This document shows, piece after piece, positions 43,447-54,556 of a DNA stretch of 64,000 nucleotides (position 1 is the first letter of the stretch; each line of letters begins with the position of its first letter). The position numbers and the translations under genes are program-made. Under the pieces are notes generated by a model. It made no database searches, was not told the origin of the DNA, and was given only the letters and a program-made list of their open reading frames with translations. This DNA comes from Mycoplasma phocoenae (GTDB taxonomy: Bacteria > Bacillota_I > Bacilli_A > Mycoplasmatales > Metamycoplasmataceae), in assembly GCF_012934855.1 (NCBI RefSeq), contig NZ_CP051481.1:186001-250000 (forward strand), written 5' to 3'.

Positions 43447-45221
43447 AAGATATTAAAACACATTTAAAAAACTCAGAAGTAAAACTTGAAGACGGAGTAT
43501 TTCGTTTTATAGGAGCAATGACAATTGGTGAATTCAGTAATTCAATAAAAGTAAGTCCTACTGAAATCATTACTTACTTTTTCAAAAAAGGAATAATGAA
43601 AGCTATTAATACTTCTTTAAGTGAGGAAGATATAGCTGAATTATGTATTGAATTCGGATATGACTTTGTTAAAGCTGACAACGTTAGTGCTCAAAATGTA
43701 GTTGATTCTTTAATTCTGGACACTGATGAAGACAGACTAGTTACACGTAGCCCTATTGTTACTATTATGGGACACGTTGATCACGGTAAAACAACATTGA
43801 TTGATCAAATAAGAAAAGCCAATGTTGTTTCAACTGAATTCGGAGGTATTACTCAACATACTGGTGCTTATCAGGTGCAATGCAATAACAAACAAATAAC
43901 ATTTTTAGATACACCAGGTCATGAAGCATTTACTGAAATGCGTTCACGTGGAGCAAGAGTTACAGATATTGTTATATTAGTTGTTGCTGCTGATGATGGT
44001 GTTAAACCTCAAACACAAGAAGCTATTGATCATTCAAAAGCGGCTGGTGTGCCAATTATCGTATTTGTGAATAAAATGGACAAACCACACACTGATGTTG
44101 AGAAAGTTAAATCACAATTATCTGAATCAGACATTGTATGTGAAGAATGAGGTGGAGACACTCAATTTGTTTATGGTTCAGCCTTAAAAAACCAAGGTAT
44201 TTCTGAATTGTTTGAAGCAATCTTTTTACAAGCTGAATTATTAGATTTGAAAGCAGCGCCAGATCGAGAAGCTATTGGTACAATTATTGAATCGCGTTTA
44301 GATAAAGGTAAGGGAGTTGTTGCAACGTTAATTGTTGAAAATGGTACTTTATTACCACGTGATTTTATTGTTGCGGGTTCGCAATATGGAAAAATTCGTT
44401 CATTAACAGATACTGAAGGTAATGATATTGAAAAGGCAACCCCAGGTATGCCATGTGTTATTACTGGATTAAATTCCAACCCACAAAGTGGAGACAAATT
44501 TATTGGTATAAGTGATGAAAAATTTGCTAAAAAATTAGCAGAGGAAAAAAAATTCCTAGACAAACAAAAAGAATTAAATGAAAAAAACATTCAAACTAAT
44601 ATACCTGAAGATGTTAAAGTAATCAATGTAATTATTAAATCAGACGTACAAGGTACTGCTGAAGCATTGAAAAACAAAATTAGTACATTAGAAAATGAAG
44701 AAGCAATTGTTAATGTTATTAGAGCCACCAATGGTGATGTTACTAAAGCCGATGTATCTTTAGCAAGTACATGTGATGCAATTATTTATGGATTTAATAT
44801 CAATATAAATGAATCGGTTAAATCTTACGCTGAAAGCAAACAAGTACAATTCAAAAACTACAACGTTATTTATAAAATTGTAGAAGAATTAGAAGCTAAA
44901 TTAAAAGGTTTAAAAGAACCTGTGTATGAAGAAATTGAAATTGCAGAAGCTATTATATTACAAATATTCTTCTATTCAAAAGTTGGTAATATCGCTGGTT
45001 CAAAAGTTGTAAGCGGGAAAGTTAAAGCCAATTCAAAAGTTAAAGTATTTAGAAAAAATAAATTAATTTACGAAGGTGTTATTGATTCATTGAAACGTGA
45101 AAAAAATGAAGCCAAATCAGTTGATACTGGATTTGAATTCGGTACACACGTTAAAAATTTCGATGACATACAAGTAGATGACACATTAAAATTCTATGAA
45201 GATAAATTAGTGGAGGAATAA
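43413..45221 (+). CDS. infB: Translation initiation factor IF-2
   Basis: A 602-aa GTPase that brings fMet-tRNA to the ribosome. A short N-terminus (no long alanine-rich region) leads to the G domain: GHVDHGKTT from Gly120, [16 protein letters not shown], and VNKMDKP, followed by beta-barrel and C-terminal initiator-tRNA domains. GGAAGAGG precedes the ATG within ylxR, and the stop overlaps rbfA (TAATG). Confidence 0.97.
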
Positions 45222-45565
45222 TGAGTAATTCTATTAATCATGAAAGAAAAACTTCGTTGTTAAATCAATTAGTAGCTAATGCCATGTATGAATTAAAAGA
45301 TTTTGATCCATCTAATGTTTCAATCAATGATGTTGTATTGTCAAGAGATGGTTCGCACGCAAAAGTTTATATAACCATATTTAAAGATCAAGCGCGTTAT
45401 TTTGAAAAAGTAAAAAATATGACTCCTTTTATAAGAAGTGTTGTTGCGAGAAGTTGAAGACATAGAAAAGTTCCTCAATTAGTCTTTTCAATTGATGAAG
45501 TTGAATCTAAAGCTTCACGTATTGAAACTATTCTTGCAAAAATCAAAAATGAAAACAATGAATAA
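45221..45565 (+). CDS. rbfA: Ribosome-binding factor A
   Basis: A 114-aa KH-fold 30S maturation factor. [21 protein letters not shown] at the start and [19 protein letters not shown] are the family pattern, followed by [17 protein letters not shown] with a TGA-coded Trp. It overlaps infB by one base and mnmG by 8 nt. Confidence 0.93.
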
Positions 45566-47393
45566 ATTTGATGCAATTGTAATTGGTGGCGGACACGCCG
45601 GAGTTGAAGCCACTTATGCCCTTTCAAAAAGAAATTTCAAAGTAGCATTGATTACCTTGGATTTGACTAAACTTGGTATGATGCCTTGTAACCCATCTAT
45701 AGGAGGGTCTGCAAAAGGAATTATTACTCGTGAAATAGATGCTTTAGGTGGCGTGCAAGGTTATTTTGCTGATTTAGCAATGATTCAAATTAAAATGCTA
45801 AATACATCAAAAGGACCTGCAGTGTGATCATTAAGAGCACAAATAGATAAAGACAAGTATTGTGAAATAATTTATCAAGACATGTTAAAAAATCCTAACA
45901 TAACATTGATTGAAGACATGGTATGCGATTTACTAATATCTGAATCTAATGTTATTGAAGGTGTTATTACTGAAAAAAACGGCAAAATAAATGCTGATAC
46001 GGTAATTATGACAACTGGTGTTTATATGAATAGTCGCATTTTACAAGGTGATGAAATCGAACAAAGCGGTCCTGCCGGACAAAGAACAGGTGTTGATTTA
46101 AGTGCTAATTTAAAAAAATATGGATTTAATATTCAAAGATTAAAAACTGGTACACCATGTCGTATTTATACTGATAGTATTGATTTTTCGCAAGTTGAAG
46201 AAGAAGTATTAGAAGAAAATGAACTTTCCTTTTCAACTCATAGTGGCGTGAAATTGGATAAACAAACTTCATGTTGAATGACACACACCACTGAAGAAAC
46301 CAAGGAAATAGTACTGAATAATTTAACTAAATCAAGTATGTATTCAGGACTAATTGTGGGTACTGGACCTCGTTATTGTCCTTCTTTTGAAGATAAAGTT
46401 GTAAGATTTAGAGAAAAAATCGGACATCATATTTTCTTTGAACCAGAAACATCTAAAGGCGATATTATGTATATCAATGGTTTATCCACATCAATGCCTG
46501 TTGATGTTCAAGATCAAATGATAAGAACAATACCCGGACTTAAAAATGCACGTGTGCAAAAATATGGTTATGCAATTGAATATGATGCCATTAATCCATT
46601 GAATTTAAAAAGAAGCTTGGAAACCAAAGTAATTAAAGGATTTTTCTCTGCCGGTCAGCCCAATGGAACAAGCGGTTATGAAGAAGCTGCTGCACAAGGA
46701 TTGATTGCTGGAATAAATGCGGCCAATTACTTAGACAAGAGCGAAATGCTTTATTTAGATCGTTCAGATTCATACATTGGGGTGCTGATTGATGACTTAG
46801 TCACAAAAGGTACTGCTGAACCATATAGAATGCTTACTTCACGTGCTGAATACCGTTTATTATTAAGAAACGATAACGTTGACCAGCGTTTATATCAATA
46901 TGCTTATAACAATAAAATGATAAGTGAATCTGAGTATTTAAATACAAAACAAAAATATGAATTAATTCAAAATAAAATTGAAGAGTTAAAATTAAAATTT
47001 GTAGGTTCAACTTCAGAATTAGGTAAAAAATATAACGTCGAACATGGATTAAGTTATTTAAAATTATTAGCAAGACCAGATGTAGATGTGGAAGACATTG
47101 TTGAAGCCGAATTTCCATATAAAAATGAATTAAAGGTTAATGTTAGATTGTTTGGATATATTGAAAAACAAATTACACAAGCTCAAAAAATGAAAAGACT
47201 TGAGTCATTGAAATTGCCCGAAGATTTAGATTATTTTAAAGTTGAAAACTTAGCACACGAAGCAAGAGAAAAATTATCAAAAATCAGACCAACATCAATT
47301 GGTCAAGCACAAAGAATAAGTGGTATCAACCCAGCTGACATTCAAATGCTTATGTTTTATCTAGATATGAGAAGAAAAAAAGATGAAGCTTAA
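45558..47393 (+). CDS. mnmG: tRNA uridine-34 carboxymethylaminomethyl modification enzyme MnmG
   Basis: A 611-aa FAD protein that with MnmE modifies the wobble uridine. FAD motif [11 protein letters not shown] begins at residue 8; [14 protein letters not shown], and TGTPCR with its conserved Cys follow; the C-terminal domain has [19 protein letters not shown]. The ATG at 45558 gives the family start; an ATG 9 nt upstream is equally possible. It overlaps rbfA and rlmH (11 nt). Trp codons are TGA. Confidence 0.96.
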
Positions 47394-47817
47394 TATTATT
47401 GCGGTTGGTTCTCTTTCGAAAGAGTACGAAGTTTTATATCAACAATATTTAAAAAAAATAAAATTTTTTGTAGATGTCAACTTAATTGAAATTAAAGAAA
47501 TTAAAGACAATAACAAAGAATTAAGAATCAAAAAAGAAACTGAAATGATTCTTAAAAAAATTCCCAAAAATTCAGTTGTTTACTATTTTTCACTAAATGG
47601 TACTCAATATGACTCTGTATCGTTTAGTGATTTAATCACAAATACTGATAACCTAACTTTTGTTATTGGGGGTTCAGATGGTGTTATTGAATCATATTTT
47701 GAAAAACAAATTAATTTTTCAAAAATGACATTTCCTCATCAATTATTTAGAGTTATGGCGATTGAGCAAATTTACCGTGCTTACGCAATAAAAAACAATA
47801 TAAAATATCATAAATAA
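47383..47817 (+). CDS. rlmH: 23S rRNA pseudouridine-1915 N3-methyltransferase RlmH
   Basis: A 144-aa SPOUT methyltransferase. FVIGGSDGVIESYF is the trefoil-knot SAM motif and the end reads PHQLFRVMAIEQIYRAYAIKNNIKYHK, the family hallmark (usually PYHK). It overlaps the mnmG stop. Confidence 0.95.
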   Translation: MKLNIIAVGSLSKEYEVLYQQYLKKIKFFVDVNLIEIKEIKDNNKELRIKKETEMILKKIPKNSVVYYFSLNGTQYDSVSFSDLITNTDNLTFVIGGSDGVIESYFEKQINFSKMTFPHQLFRVMAIEQIYRAYAIKNNIKYHK

Positions 47818-47826
47818 GGAGAAAGT

Positions 47827-48924
47827 ATGAAAGCAGGTATAGTAGGATTACCTAATGTGGGTAAAAGTACATTATTCAATGCATTGACATTGAATGAAGC
47901 TGAAGCATGTAACTATGCATTCACCACAATTGAACCTAATATGGCTATAGTGAAATTGAATGATCCTCGTTTAGAAGTATTATCAAAATTAGCTAATACG
48001 CAAAAAATTGTTCCAGCAACTTTTACATTTGTAGATATTGCAGGTCTTGTTAGAGGTGCTTCAAAAGGTGAAGGTTTGGGGAATAAATTTTTAGCTAACA
48101 TTAGGGAAGTTGATGCAATTGTGCACGTTGTGCGTTGTTTTGAAGACAATAATATTGTCCATGTACACAATAAAATTGATCCTATTTCAGATTTACAAAC
48201 TATCAACTTAGAATTAATATTAGCAGACTTGCAAACTGTTGATAACGTAATAAATAGAATTGGAAAAAGAGCTAAAAACTCAGGTGATAAAGATTTAATT
48301 AAAGAGTTTGAAATTGCTCAACGTGTTAAGCAATTCTTGGAAGAAGAAAAATCAGCACGTGAAGTCGAATTAACGGACGACGAGAAAGTGATGATAAAAT
48401 CATGACAGTTATTGTCAGCCAAACCAATTATTTATGTTGCTAATCTGAAACAATCCGATTTAGAAAACATTGAAAAAAATCAACATTACAAAACTTTAAA
48501 AGAATTTTTAGATAAAACAAATGATATTTTAATTCCAATATGTGTTTCACTTGAATACGAATTATCAAAATTTGAAGACTATGAAAAGAAAGAGTTTTTA
48601 GCTGAGTATAACTTAACTCAAAGTGGTTTAGATAATTTAATTCAAAAAAGTTTTTATCTTTTAGATCAATCTACATATTTTACAGCAGGTGTTATTGAAG
48701 TTAGAGCATGAGTATTTAAAAACGGAATGAATGCTGCTGAATGTGCCGGAATTATTCACACTGATTTTGAGAAAAAATTTGTCAAAGCTGAAGTTATATC
48801 ATACGAAGACTATGTTGATTGCGGCGGTGAAAAACAAGCTCATGAATCTGGTAAAATGCATTTAGAAGGAAAAAATTACATTATGAAAGATGGCGACGTT
48901 TGTTATTTTAAAGTAGCAAAATAA
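47827..48924 (+). CDS. ychF: Redox-regulated ATPase YchF
   Basis: A 365-aa Obg-family P-loop protein binding ATP. G1 GLPNVGKS is at residues 7-14, FVDIAGLVRGASKGEGLGNKFL is G3, a coiled-coil insertion (about 130-190) and a C-terminal TGS domain ending KDGDVCYFKVAK follow. AAGGAGAAA precedes the ATG. Two Trp codons are TGA. tRNA-Trp follows 4 nt after the stop. Confidence 0.96.
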
Positions 48925-48928
48925 TAAA

Positions 48929-49002
48929 AGAGGATTAGTTTAACGGCAAAACTAAGGACTCCAAACCCTTCGTTACAGGTTCGAATCCTGTATCCTCTGC
49001 CA
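48929..49002 (+). tRNA. tRNA-Trp (anticodon CCA)
   Basis: Acceptor AGAGGAT pairs with ATCCTCT; D-arm GTTTAACGGCAAAAC; anticodon loop CTCCAAA giving anticodon CCA; T-arm CAGGTTCGAATCCTG; CCA encoded. It reads only UGG; a UCA tRNA for the abundant UGA codons must lie elsewhere. It is probably processed from the ychF transcript. Confidence 0.93.
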
Positions 49003-49024
49003 TATCATAAAAAAATGATCAAAA

Positions 49025-49049
49025 AAAAAGAGAGTGTGCTCTCTTTTTT
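49025..49049. terminator. Bidirectional terminator after tRNA-Trp and rsgA
   Basis: AAAAAGAGAG (49025-49034) pairs with CTCTCTTTTT (49039-49048), tetraloop TGTG. Confidence 0.9.
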
Positions 49050-49085
49050 ATTAATAAAAAATATTCAGTGATTGGATAATTATTG

Positions 49086-49925
49086 TTATTTATTCATTAA
49101 TTGATTCAAGAACATCAAATAATTATCATAGCGTTCTTTAGGTATTTTATTTTGAGTCACTAATTGTTTGATTTTGCAATTTTCTTCTTTTTCTTGGAAA
49201 TGTTTACAATTTCTAAATTTACAATCCACAGCGTTTTCTCTGAATGTTTTGTATGCTATTGAAATGTTGTCTATATCAATATCAAAATCAAATGAAGAAA
49301 AGCCTGGTGTATCAATGATTTCGCCTTCATTAAAATCAATTAATGACACTTCTCTTGTAGTATGTTTACCCCTATTTAGAGCTTTTGAAATTTGTTGTGT
49401 TTCAAAATTTGTTTTAGCTAAATGATTAATTAAAGTTGTTTTACCAACTCCGGTTTGACCCACTAAAAAACTCGTTTTATTTTTAAAAATATTTTCCAAT
49501 TCAGCATATGAAGTATGATCGGAGTAGTCAATTTCAAAAACCTTATAACCTTGTTGTGAATAATAGTCTTTATATGTTTTTGTTGTTAAATCTTTTTTTG
49601 TTAACACGATAATGGGTTCAACTTCTTTTGACTCAATAATTAATAAGAATTTATCAACCAAAGAAGATGAAAAATTAGGCTCAACCAACGAACTTACAAC
49701 GATTGCTTGATCTACATTTACTATTTTTGGGCGTATAAAAGAATTACGTCTGGGATCGATTTTATGTATTAAACCATCACTTTCAAAATGTACATAATCA
49801 CCTACGGTTGGAGTGATATCCAAGAGTCTTAACTTTCCACCACCGCGAGTAGTATGAATTTTGCCATCAGTAGTTTTAATGTAATAAAAACCAGCTAATG
49901 ATTTTATAATTTTACCTCTTAACAT
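49086..49925 (-). CDS. rsgA: Ribosome small-subunit GTPase RsgA
   Basis: A 279-aa circularly permuted GTPase checking 30S maturation. An OB-fold N-terminus is followed by G4 TKKD (109-112), G1 GQTGVGKTT (156-164) and G3 DTPG (205-208), in the permuted order. A C-terminal zinc site has Cys235, Cys240, His242 and Cys250. It starts one base after the pknB stop, the last gene of gmk-stp-pknB-rsgA. The pairing of rsgA with a kinase and phosphatase is widespread in Gram-positives. Confidence 0.96.
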   Translation of the reverse strand: MLRGKIIKSLAGFYYIKTTDGKIHTTRGGGKLRLLDITPTVGDYVHFESDGLIHKIDPRRNSFIRPKIVNVDQAIVVSSLVEPNFSSSLVDKFLLIIESKEVEPIIVLTKKDLTTKTYKDYYSQQGYKVFEIDYSDHTSYAELENIFKNKTSFLVGQTGVGKTTLINHLAKTNFETQQISKALNRGKHTTREVSLIDFNEGEIIDTPGFSSFDFDIDIDNISIAYKTFRENAVDCKFRNCKHFQEKEENCKIKQLVTQNKIPKERYDNYLMFLNQLMNK

Positions 49926-49926
49926 G

Positions 49927-50907
49927 CTATAAAATTCCCGCTAATTTTAAACAAAGAAGTATGATTACGATTGTAATTAATACTGACCCAATAATAATTA
50001 ATGAAAGAGTAAAACTTTTGTTTTCACTCAAATCTATGAGACTTTTACGTTGTTTTTTACCTGGTACACTCGGTTTATCTAATATTCTATTTTTGTCTAA
50101 ACATGTTTTCAGATCATTATAAAGTGCAATCATGTCTTCATAACGATCACGAGGGTTTTTGGCTGTACATTTATTAATAATATTTTGAACTGATTGAGGT
50201 ACTAATTGATTTAATGTTGATAGGTTGGGAACTTTTTGATTCAAATGTTTAGATATAACCACGTTTATATTTCCGCCCGCAAAAGGTGTATGACCTTCAA
50301 TCATTTCGTATAATAATATACCCAACGAGTATATATCGCTTTGAATTGAAGGCGGTTCTGAATTTTTTAATAATTCAGGTGCTAAATATTCAGGTGAACC
50401 AACTACTTTTCCATCCATTGTATGTCTCAATGAATTTTCACCTAATGCTATACCAAAATCAATAATTTTAATATCACTAGTTTCAGTAATAATAATGTTT
50501 GAACTTTTTAAATCTCTATGAATAATATTGGCTTTATGAATATCACTCAATGCCAGCGCTATACTTTTTGCGTAATTTATTGCAACATGTAAATTTAAAC
50601 TACTTGTGCTGTCAATTCATCTTTTTAAAGTTGGACCCTTAACGTATTCCATAACAATTCATTGTTCGTTTTTATCAACATACGCATCATAGTATTTAGA
50701 AACAAAATCTGATCTAATTTTTTTCAATGAATCAATCTCATTGAAAAAACGTTTTTTTTCAGTTTCGCTAGTATCCGCCCTTAAAACTTTGATAGCAACA
50801 ATTTTATCTGTCATTGTATCCCGACATTTTCACACTTGACCCATACCACCTGAACCAAGATTTTTATCTAAAATTTGATAACGCGATTCTAGTTTAGGCA
50901 ACATCAT
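49927..50907 (-). CDS. pknB: Serine/threonine protein kinase
   Basis: A 326-aa Hanks-type kinase. Gly-rich loop GSGGMGQV (18-25), Lys40, catalytic HRDLKSSN with Asp132, DFG at 150-152, SPEYLAPE. One membrane helix near the end (SLIIIGSVLITIVIILLCLKLAGIL) leaves almost nothing outside: no PASTA domains, unlike PknB/PrkC of walled bacteria, in keeping with absence of peptidoglycan. The first of two adjacent ATGs overlaps the phosphatase stop (TAATG) after a GGAGG site. Confidence 0.95.
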
Positions 50908-51662
50908 TATTCAACCTCCATGATTAAACATGTTAAATTATCATTTGATTTCAATTCAATAGCTTTTTGTAGAAGTAATTCTATTTTTTCAGCCAAAGAA
51001 GTATTTTTTTGTTGCAGTATGTATTCAAAAATCGGCTTAGGTACAAATGTGTGCAACCCATCTGTTGTTAAAATCAATTTTTTGATTTTTGAATCTTTAT
51101 GAATTACAAAAGTGTCAATATTTTTAGTTTTATTCGGTCCTAATGAACTTGTTAATCTATCTCAGCCAATAATTTTGCCCGCTGTTTCAGGATTCATATT
51201 TTCTTCGTTAATAAAGTAATTCATGACATTTTGATCTTGAGAAATCTGGTGTAAAAACCCATTATATAAATAAGCTCTTGAGTCGCCGATGTTAAATACG
51301 TATGTTTCTTCTTCTTCAATAAAATATAAAAAAGTAATCAATGTGGTACCCATGTCCGCATTGTTTTCGTCCTCTAAGACCAACTCTTTCATTTTTTTAT
51401 CAATTTTGTAAATTCCTTCATTAAATCAATTTTGAATCAATTTTTTATCAGTAGATTTGTATGTTTCGATATCTGTTGTTTTAAAGTGCTCAATCAATGT
51501 TTCAACAGCAGTTTTAGAAGCTATTGAACCATTATTATGTCCACCCATGCCATCACAAACAACACCTAAAATTAGGTTTTGTTTTTGGTAATAACCAGCA
51601 TAGTCTTGATTTTCATTTCTGACGCTTCCTATGTTGCTACTGAAACGTATTTGTAATGGCAT
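50907..51662 (-). CDS. stp: PP2C-family serine/threonine phosphatase
   Basis: A 251-aa metal-dependent phosphatase, the natural opponent of the adjacent kinase. Motifs: SVRNENQDYAG with Asp20, GVVCDGMGGHNNG with Asp37, and FNIGDSRAYLY. The ATG overlaps the gmk stop by one base, and its stop overlaps the kinase start. Trp codons are TGA. Confidence 0.95.
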
Positions 51663-52246
51663 TATAAATTGAATTCCTTCTCAATGATAGCTTTAATTTG
51701 TTTATAAGCATCTTCAACTGTTTCGTTAATAACAGTGTATTGAAAGAAACTGGCGTGCATAATTTCATCAAATGCTTTTTCCATTCTCAGTTCAATAGTT
51801 TCGGGAGTTTCTGAACCACGTTCAGTAATTCTTCTTTTTAATTCTTTATATGATGGAGGCATCACAAATATTGAAATGATTTTTCCTTCAATATTGTTTT
51901 CTTTATAGTTATTTAAAATTTGTAATGCTCCATTGGTTTCAACTTCTAAAAATGGAATATATCCTTCACTTGAAATTCTGTCTAGTTCACTGAATAATGT
52001 TCCGTAATAATTATTGAAATGATGTGAATACTCTAATAAATTATTTTGAGCAATGTGTTGTTCAAATTCTTCTTTCGAAATGAAATAATAATGAATTCCA
52101 TCTTCTTCACCGTTTCTAGGTTGTCTGGTTGTTGCAGACACTGACAATTTCAACTTTAATGCTATATCTTTAAATAAATGTTTTTCTACTGTTCCCTTCC
52201 CTACTCCAGAAGGTCCTGTAAAAATAATAATTTTTTTATCGTACAT
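51662..52246 (-). CDS. gmk: Guanylate kinase
   Basis: A 194-aa enzyme phosphorylating GMP. P-loop GPSGVGKG at 11-18, SVSATTRQPRNGEEDGIHYYFI is the GMP-binding part, and RITERGSETPETIELRM the lid. AAGGAGAAAG precedes the ATG. First gene of the gmk-stp-pknB-rsgA operon. Confidence 0.96.
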   Translation of the reverse strand: MYDKKIIIFTGPSGVGKGTVEKHLFKDIALKLKLSVSATTRQPRNGEEDGIHYYFISKEEFEQHIAQNNLLEYSHHFNNYYGTLFSELDRISSEGYIPFLEVETNGALQILNNYKENNIEGKIISIFVMPPSYKELKRRITERGSETPETIELRMEKAFDEIMHASFFQYTVINETVEDAYKQIKAIIEKEFNL

Positions 52247-52311
52247 ACTTTCTCCTTAATTTGTTAATTTAAATTATATTTAAATCTTGTGTAAATTACA
52301 AAAAAACTATC

Positions 52312-52860
52312 TTATTTAGATATATTTACGTTTCAATACTGTAAAAACGAAATACCATATTTTTTAGTTTTGTAATTTGTGTAATTATTTATTGATTCGA
52401 TTAATTGATCTGATTCAGTAATAATAACTGAATTTTTATGAATAAGTTTTAACAAAAATAATTGTTGCATACACTCATCATATAAGTGAAATTGATTGTA
52501 TGGCGGATCAATAAAAATAAAGTCTAAAGGTTCCCCCTTATATTTGAATAAAAAACTTAGTGCGTCCGCATTAAAAGTACTGATATTTGAATCTTTTATT
52601 TTCAATTTATTTAATAAAATGATTTTGTATGCTTGTTTATTTTTTTCAACCATTATTGCTTTTTTGCAACCTCTACTGATTGCTTCAAAACCAAAAGCGC
52701 CGCTACCTGAAAAAAGATCTAAAAAAACAGTATTTTCAAGATCAAAAGCAATACTTGAAAATACTGCTTCCCTGAGTTTTTCACTTGATGCTCTTGTGAT
52801 TGCTTTGTCTGGTTGTTCAATTCTAATATTTCTGTATTTTCCTGATGTAATTCTTAACAT
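52312..52860 (-). CDS. rsmD: 16S rRNA guanine-966 N2-methyltransferase RsmD
   Basis: A 182-aa SAM-dependent methyltransferase. Start MLRITSGKYRN, SAM motif FLDLFSGSGAFGFEAISRG, and active-site DPPY at residues 118-121. The C-terminus passes a TGA-coded Trp (FLQYW) and ends at 52312. ATG 52860 fits the family start. No Shine-Dalgarno: a minus-strand TATAAT ends 6 nt upstream, so the mRNA is probably leaderless. Confidence 0.94.
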
Positions 52861-52866
52861 AAAACA

Positions 52867-52872
52867 ATTATA
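52867..52872 (-). promoter_or_regulatory. -10 box of leaderless rsmD
   Basis: Minus-strand TATAAT with exactly 6 nt before the rsmD ATG. Confidence 0.6.
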
Positions 52873-52946
52873 CACAAGTAATAAGTTAAGAGTGTATTTA
52901 TTAAAATGCCATGATGTAATAAAATTACATTTTTTTCATATTAGTT

Positions 52947-52952
52947 TATAAT
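52947..52952 (+). promoter_or_regulatory. -10 box of leaderless def
   Basis: TATAAT with exactly 6 nt to the def ATG; ATTACA (52924-52929) lies 17 nt upstream as a weak -35. Confidence 0.65.
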
Positions 52953-52958
52953 AAATAC

Positions 52959-53519
52959 ATGTACGAAATAAAATTAACAAAATTACCTGAAAAGGTATTA
53001 AGAGAAAAATCAAAAGATGTTCCAATACCTCTTACTAAAGATGATGAAGATTTGATTCATAAAATGATTTATCATATTGATGATTCGCAAAAAGAAGGAT
53101 CTAAATTCAGAGCGGGAGTTGGTGTAGCTGCGGTTCAATACGGTATATTGAAAAATATTTTTTACATTAATGTACCAGATGAAGAAGGTAATGTAGTATT
53201 TAGAGATGCACTTGTGAACCCAAAATTAATAGGTCATTCAGAAGCCAAGGTGGCAATCAATATTGGAGAGGGATGTTTATCAGTAAGAGAGAGTTGAAAA
53301 AATCAAGAAGGATATGTGAAAAGATACAACAGAGTTATTGTGGAAGCATATTCTTACTTTCAAAAGAAAAAAGTTGTATATGATGTGAAAGGATATATAG
53401 CAATTGTTATGCAGCACGAATATGATCATTTACAAGGTAAATTATTTTTAGATCATATAAATCAAAAAAACCCATGACAAAGAGAACCAAATTTAATATT
53501 AATTGGAGAAGGAGAATAA
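52959..53519 (+). CDS. def: Peptide deformylase
   Basis: A 186-aa metalloenzyme removing formyl from new proteins. All three motifs are present: GVGVAAVQ (53-60), EGCLSV with metal Cys106, and HEYDH with His153, Glu154 and His157. Trp codons are TGA. The next gene's ribosome binding site (GGAGAAGGAG) lies in its last codons. Confidence 0.96.
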
Positions 53520-53520
53520 T

Positions 53521-54534
53521 ATGGAATTTTTACCAATAATAATTTTTCTAATCTTTTTAGCTCTTGGTGCATTGTTCGGTTTTCTGAGAAAAACAAATTA
53601 TGCAATCACAATTTTAGTCAGCACGTTTGCAGCTAGCATAATTGCTGCCTTAACATATGGAGTAATTTCAAGACAAATAATAGAGATTATTAAAACAACA
53701 TTTGAATTAAAAGATTTGAATATTGATGCTTTAGTTGGGCTATTATTCTCAGCATATGCATTGGCAATCATATTAATATTATCAATAGTTTGATCTATTT
53801 TATATCACGTTTTATTCAAAAGAATTGCTAAGAAAATTTCAGCAAAACAATCTAAAAAAATTAGATTTTTAAGTAGATTTTTAGGAATGACCGTTTCTAC
53901 AGTTGCATTTATTCCAATCGCGACTTTTACTGCTGATTTAGCTGCAGTAGTACCAGAAAAAAATGGAGACTTTTCAAAAAATATTGTTAACAAATTAGTA
54001 AATGTATTATCTTTTGGAAAATATCATGGACTTGCGGGTAATATCGAAGTTGTTAAAACAATAGCTGCTGGTGAAAATGGAGAATTAGTTGATAAATTTG
54101 GACAAGTACCAAACTTATTCTTAGATGAAAACAATAACAACACAGTAGAGTTTACTGAAAAACAAATGAACGACATTAACACAATGCTAGAATCAGGTAT
54201 GGCAATGCAACTTATAAATGATAATAAAGATAAGTTTTTAAACACCGTTGCAAATCCAACAGATACTAAAACAGCTACAACATTTTTAAATGTTAAAAAA
54301 ATCAATGAATTACCAGACGAACCAACTGAAAAAGATTTACAAGCGATAACTGATATTAAAAATACAAAAATTAAAAATTTTAAATTAACAGAGCTTGCTG
54401 CATCAAACCTGGTAAATTTATTAAGAGAAAACTTTACTTCTGAAGAACTTAAACAAAAATGTGAACAAGATCCAAAATTAAAAGCAAAAGTAGACGCTTA
54501 CGTTGAAGCATTTAAAAACATTTTAATAAAATAA
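53521..54534 (+). CDS. Membrane protein of unknown function
   Basis: A 337-aa protein. Three hydrophobic helices lie in the first 100 residues (FLPIIIFLIFLALGALFGFL, ITILVSTFAASIIAALTYGV, ALVGLLFSAYALAIILILSIVW) and a fourth near 125-140, a CvpA-like arrangement. About 190 mostly hydrophilic, acidic-lysine residues follow, with no motif I recognise. It starts one base after the def stop. I cannot assign a function. Confidence 0.8.
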
Positions 54535-54555
54535 AAAATCCCGCAAGGGATTTTT
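54534..54555. terminator. Terminator between the membrane protein gene and pepO
   Basis: AAAAATCCC (54534-54542) pairs with GGGATTTTT (54547-54555), tetraloop GCAA. Confidence 0.9.
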
Positions 54556-54556
54556 A

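Noticed and set aside
44171-44590. 139-codon minus-strand frame opposite infB
   Set aside because: Antisense to a conserved part of IF-2; no start signals.
52496-52951. 151-codon plus-strand frame opposite rsmD
   Set aside because: Antisense to the methyltransferase core and overlapping the def promoter; no ribosome binding site.
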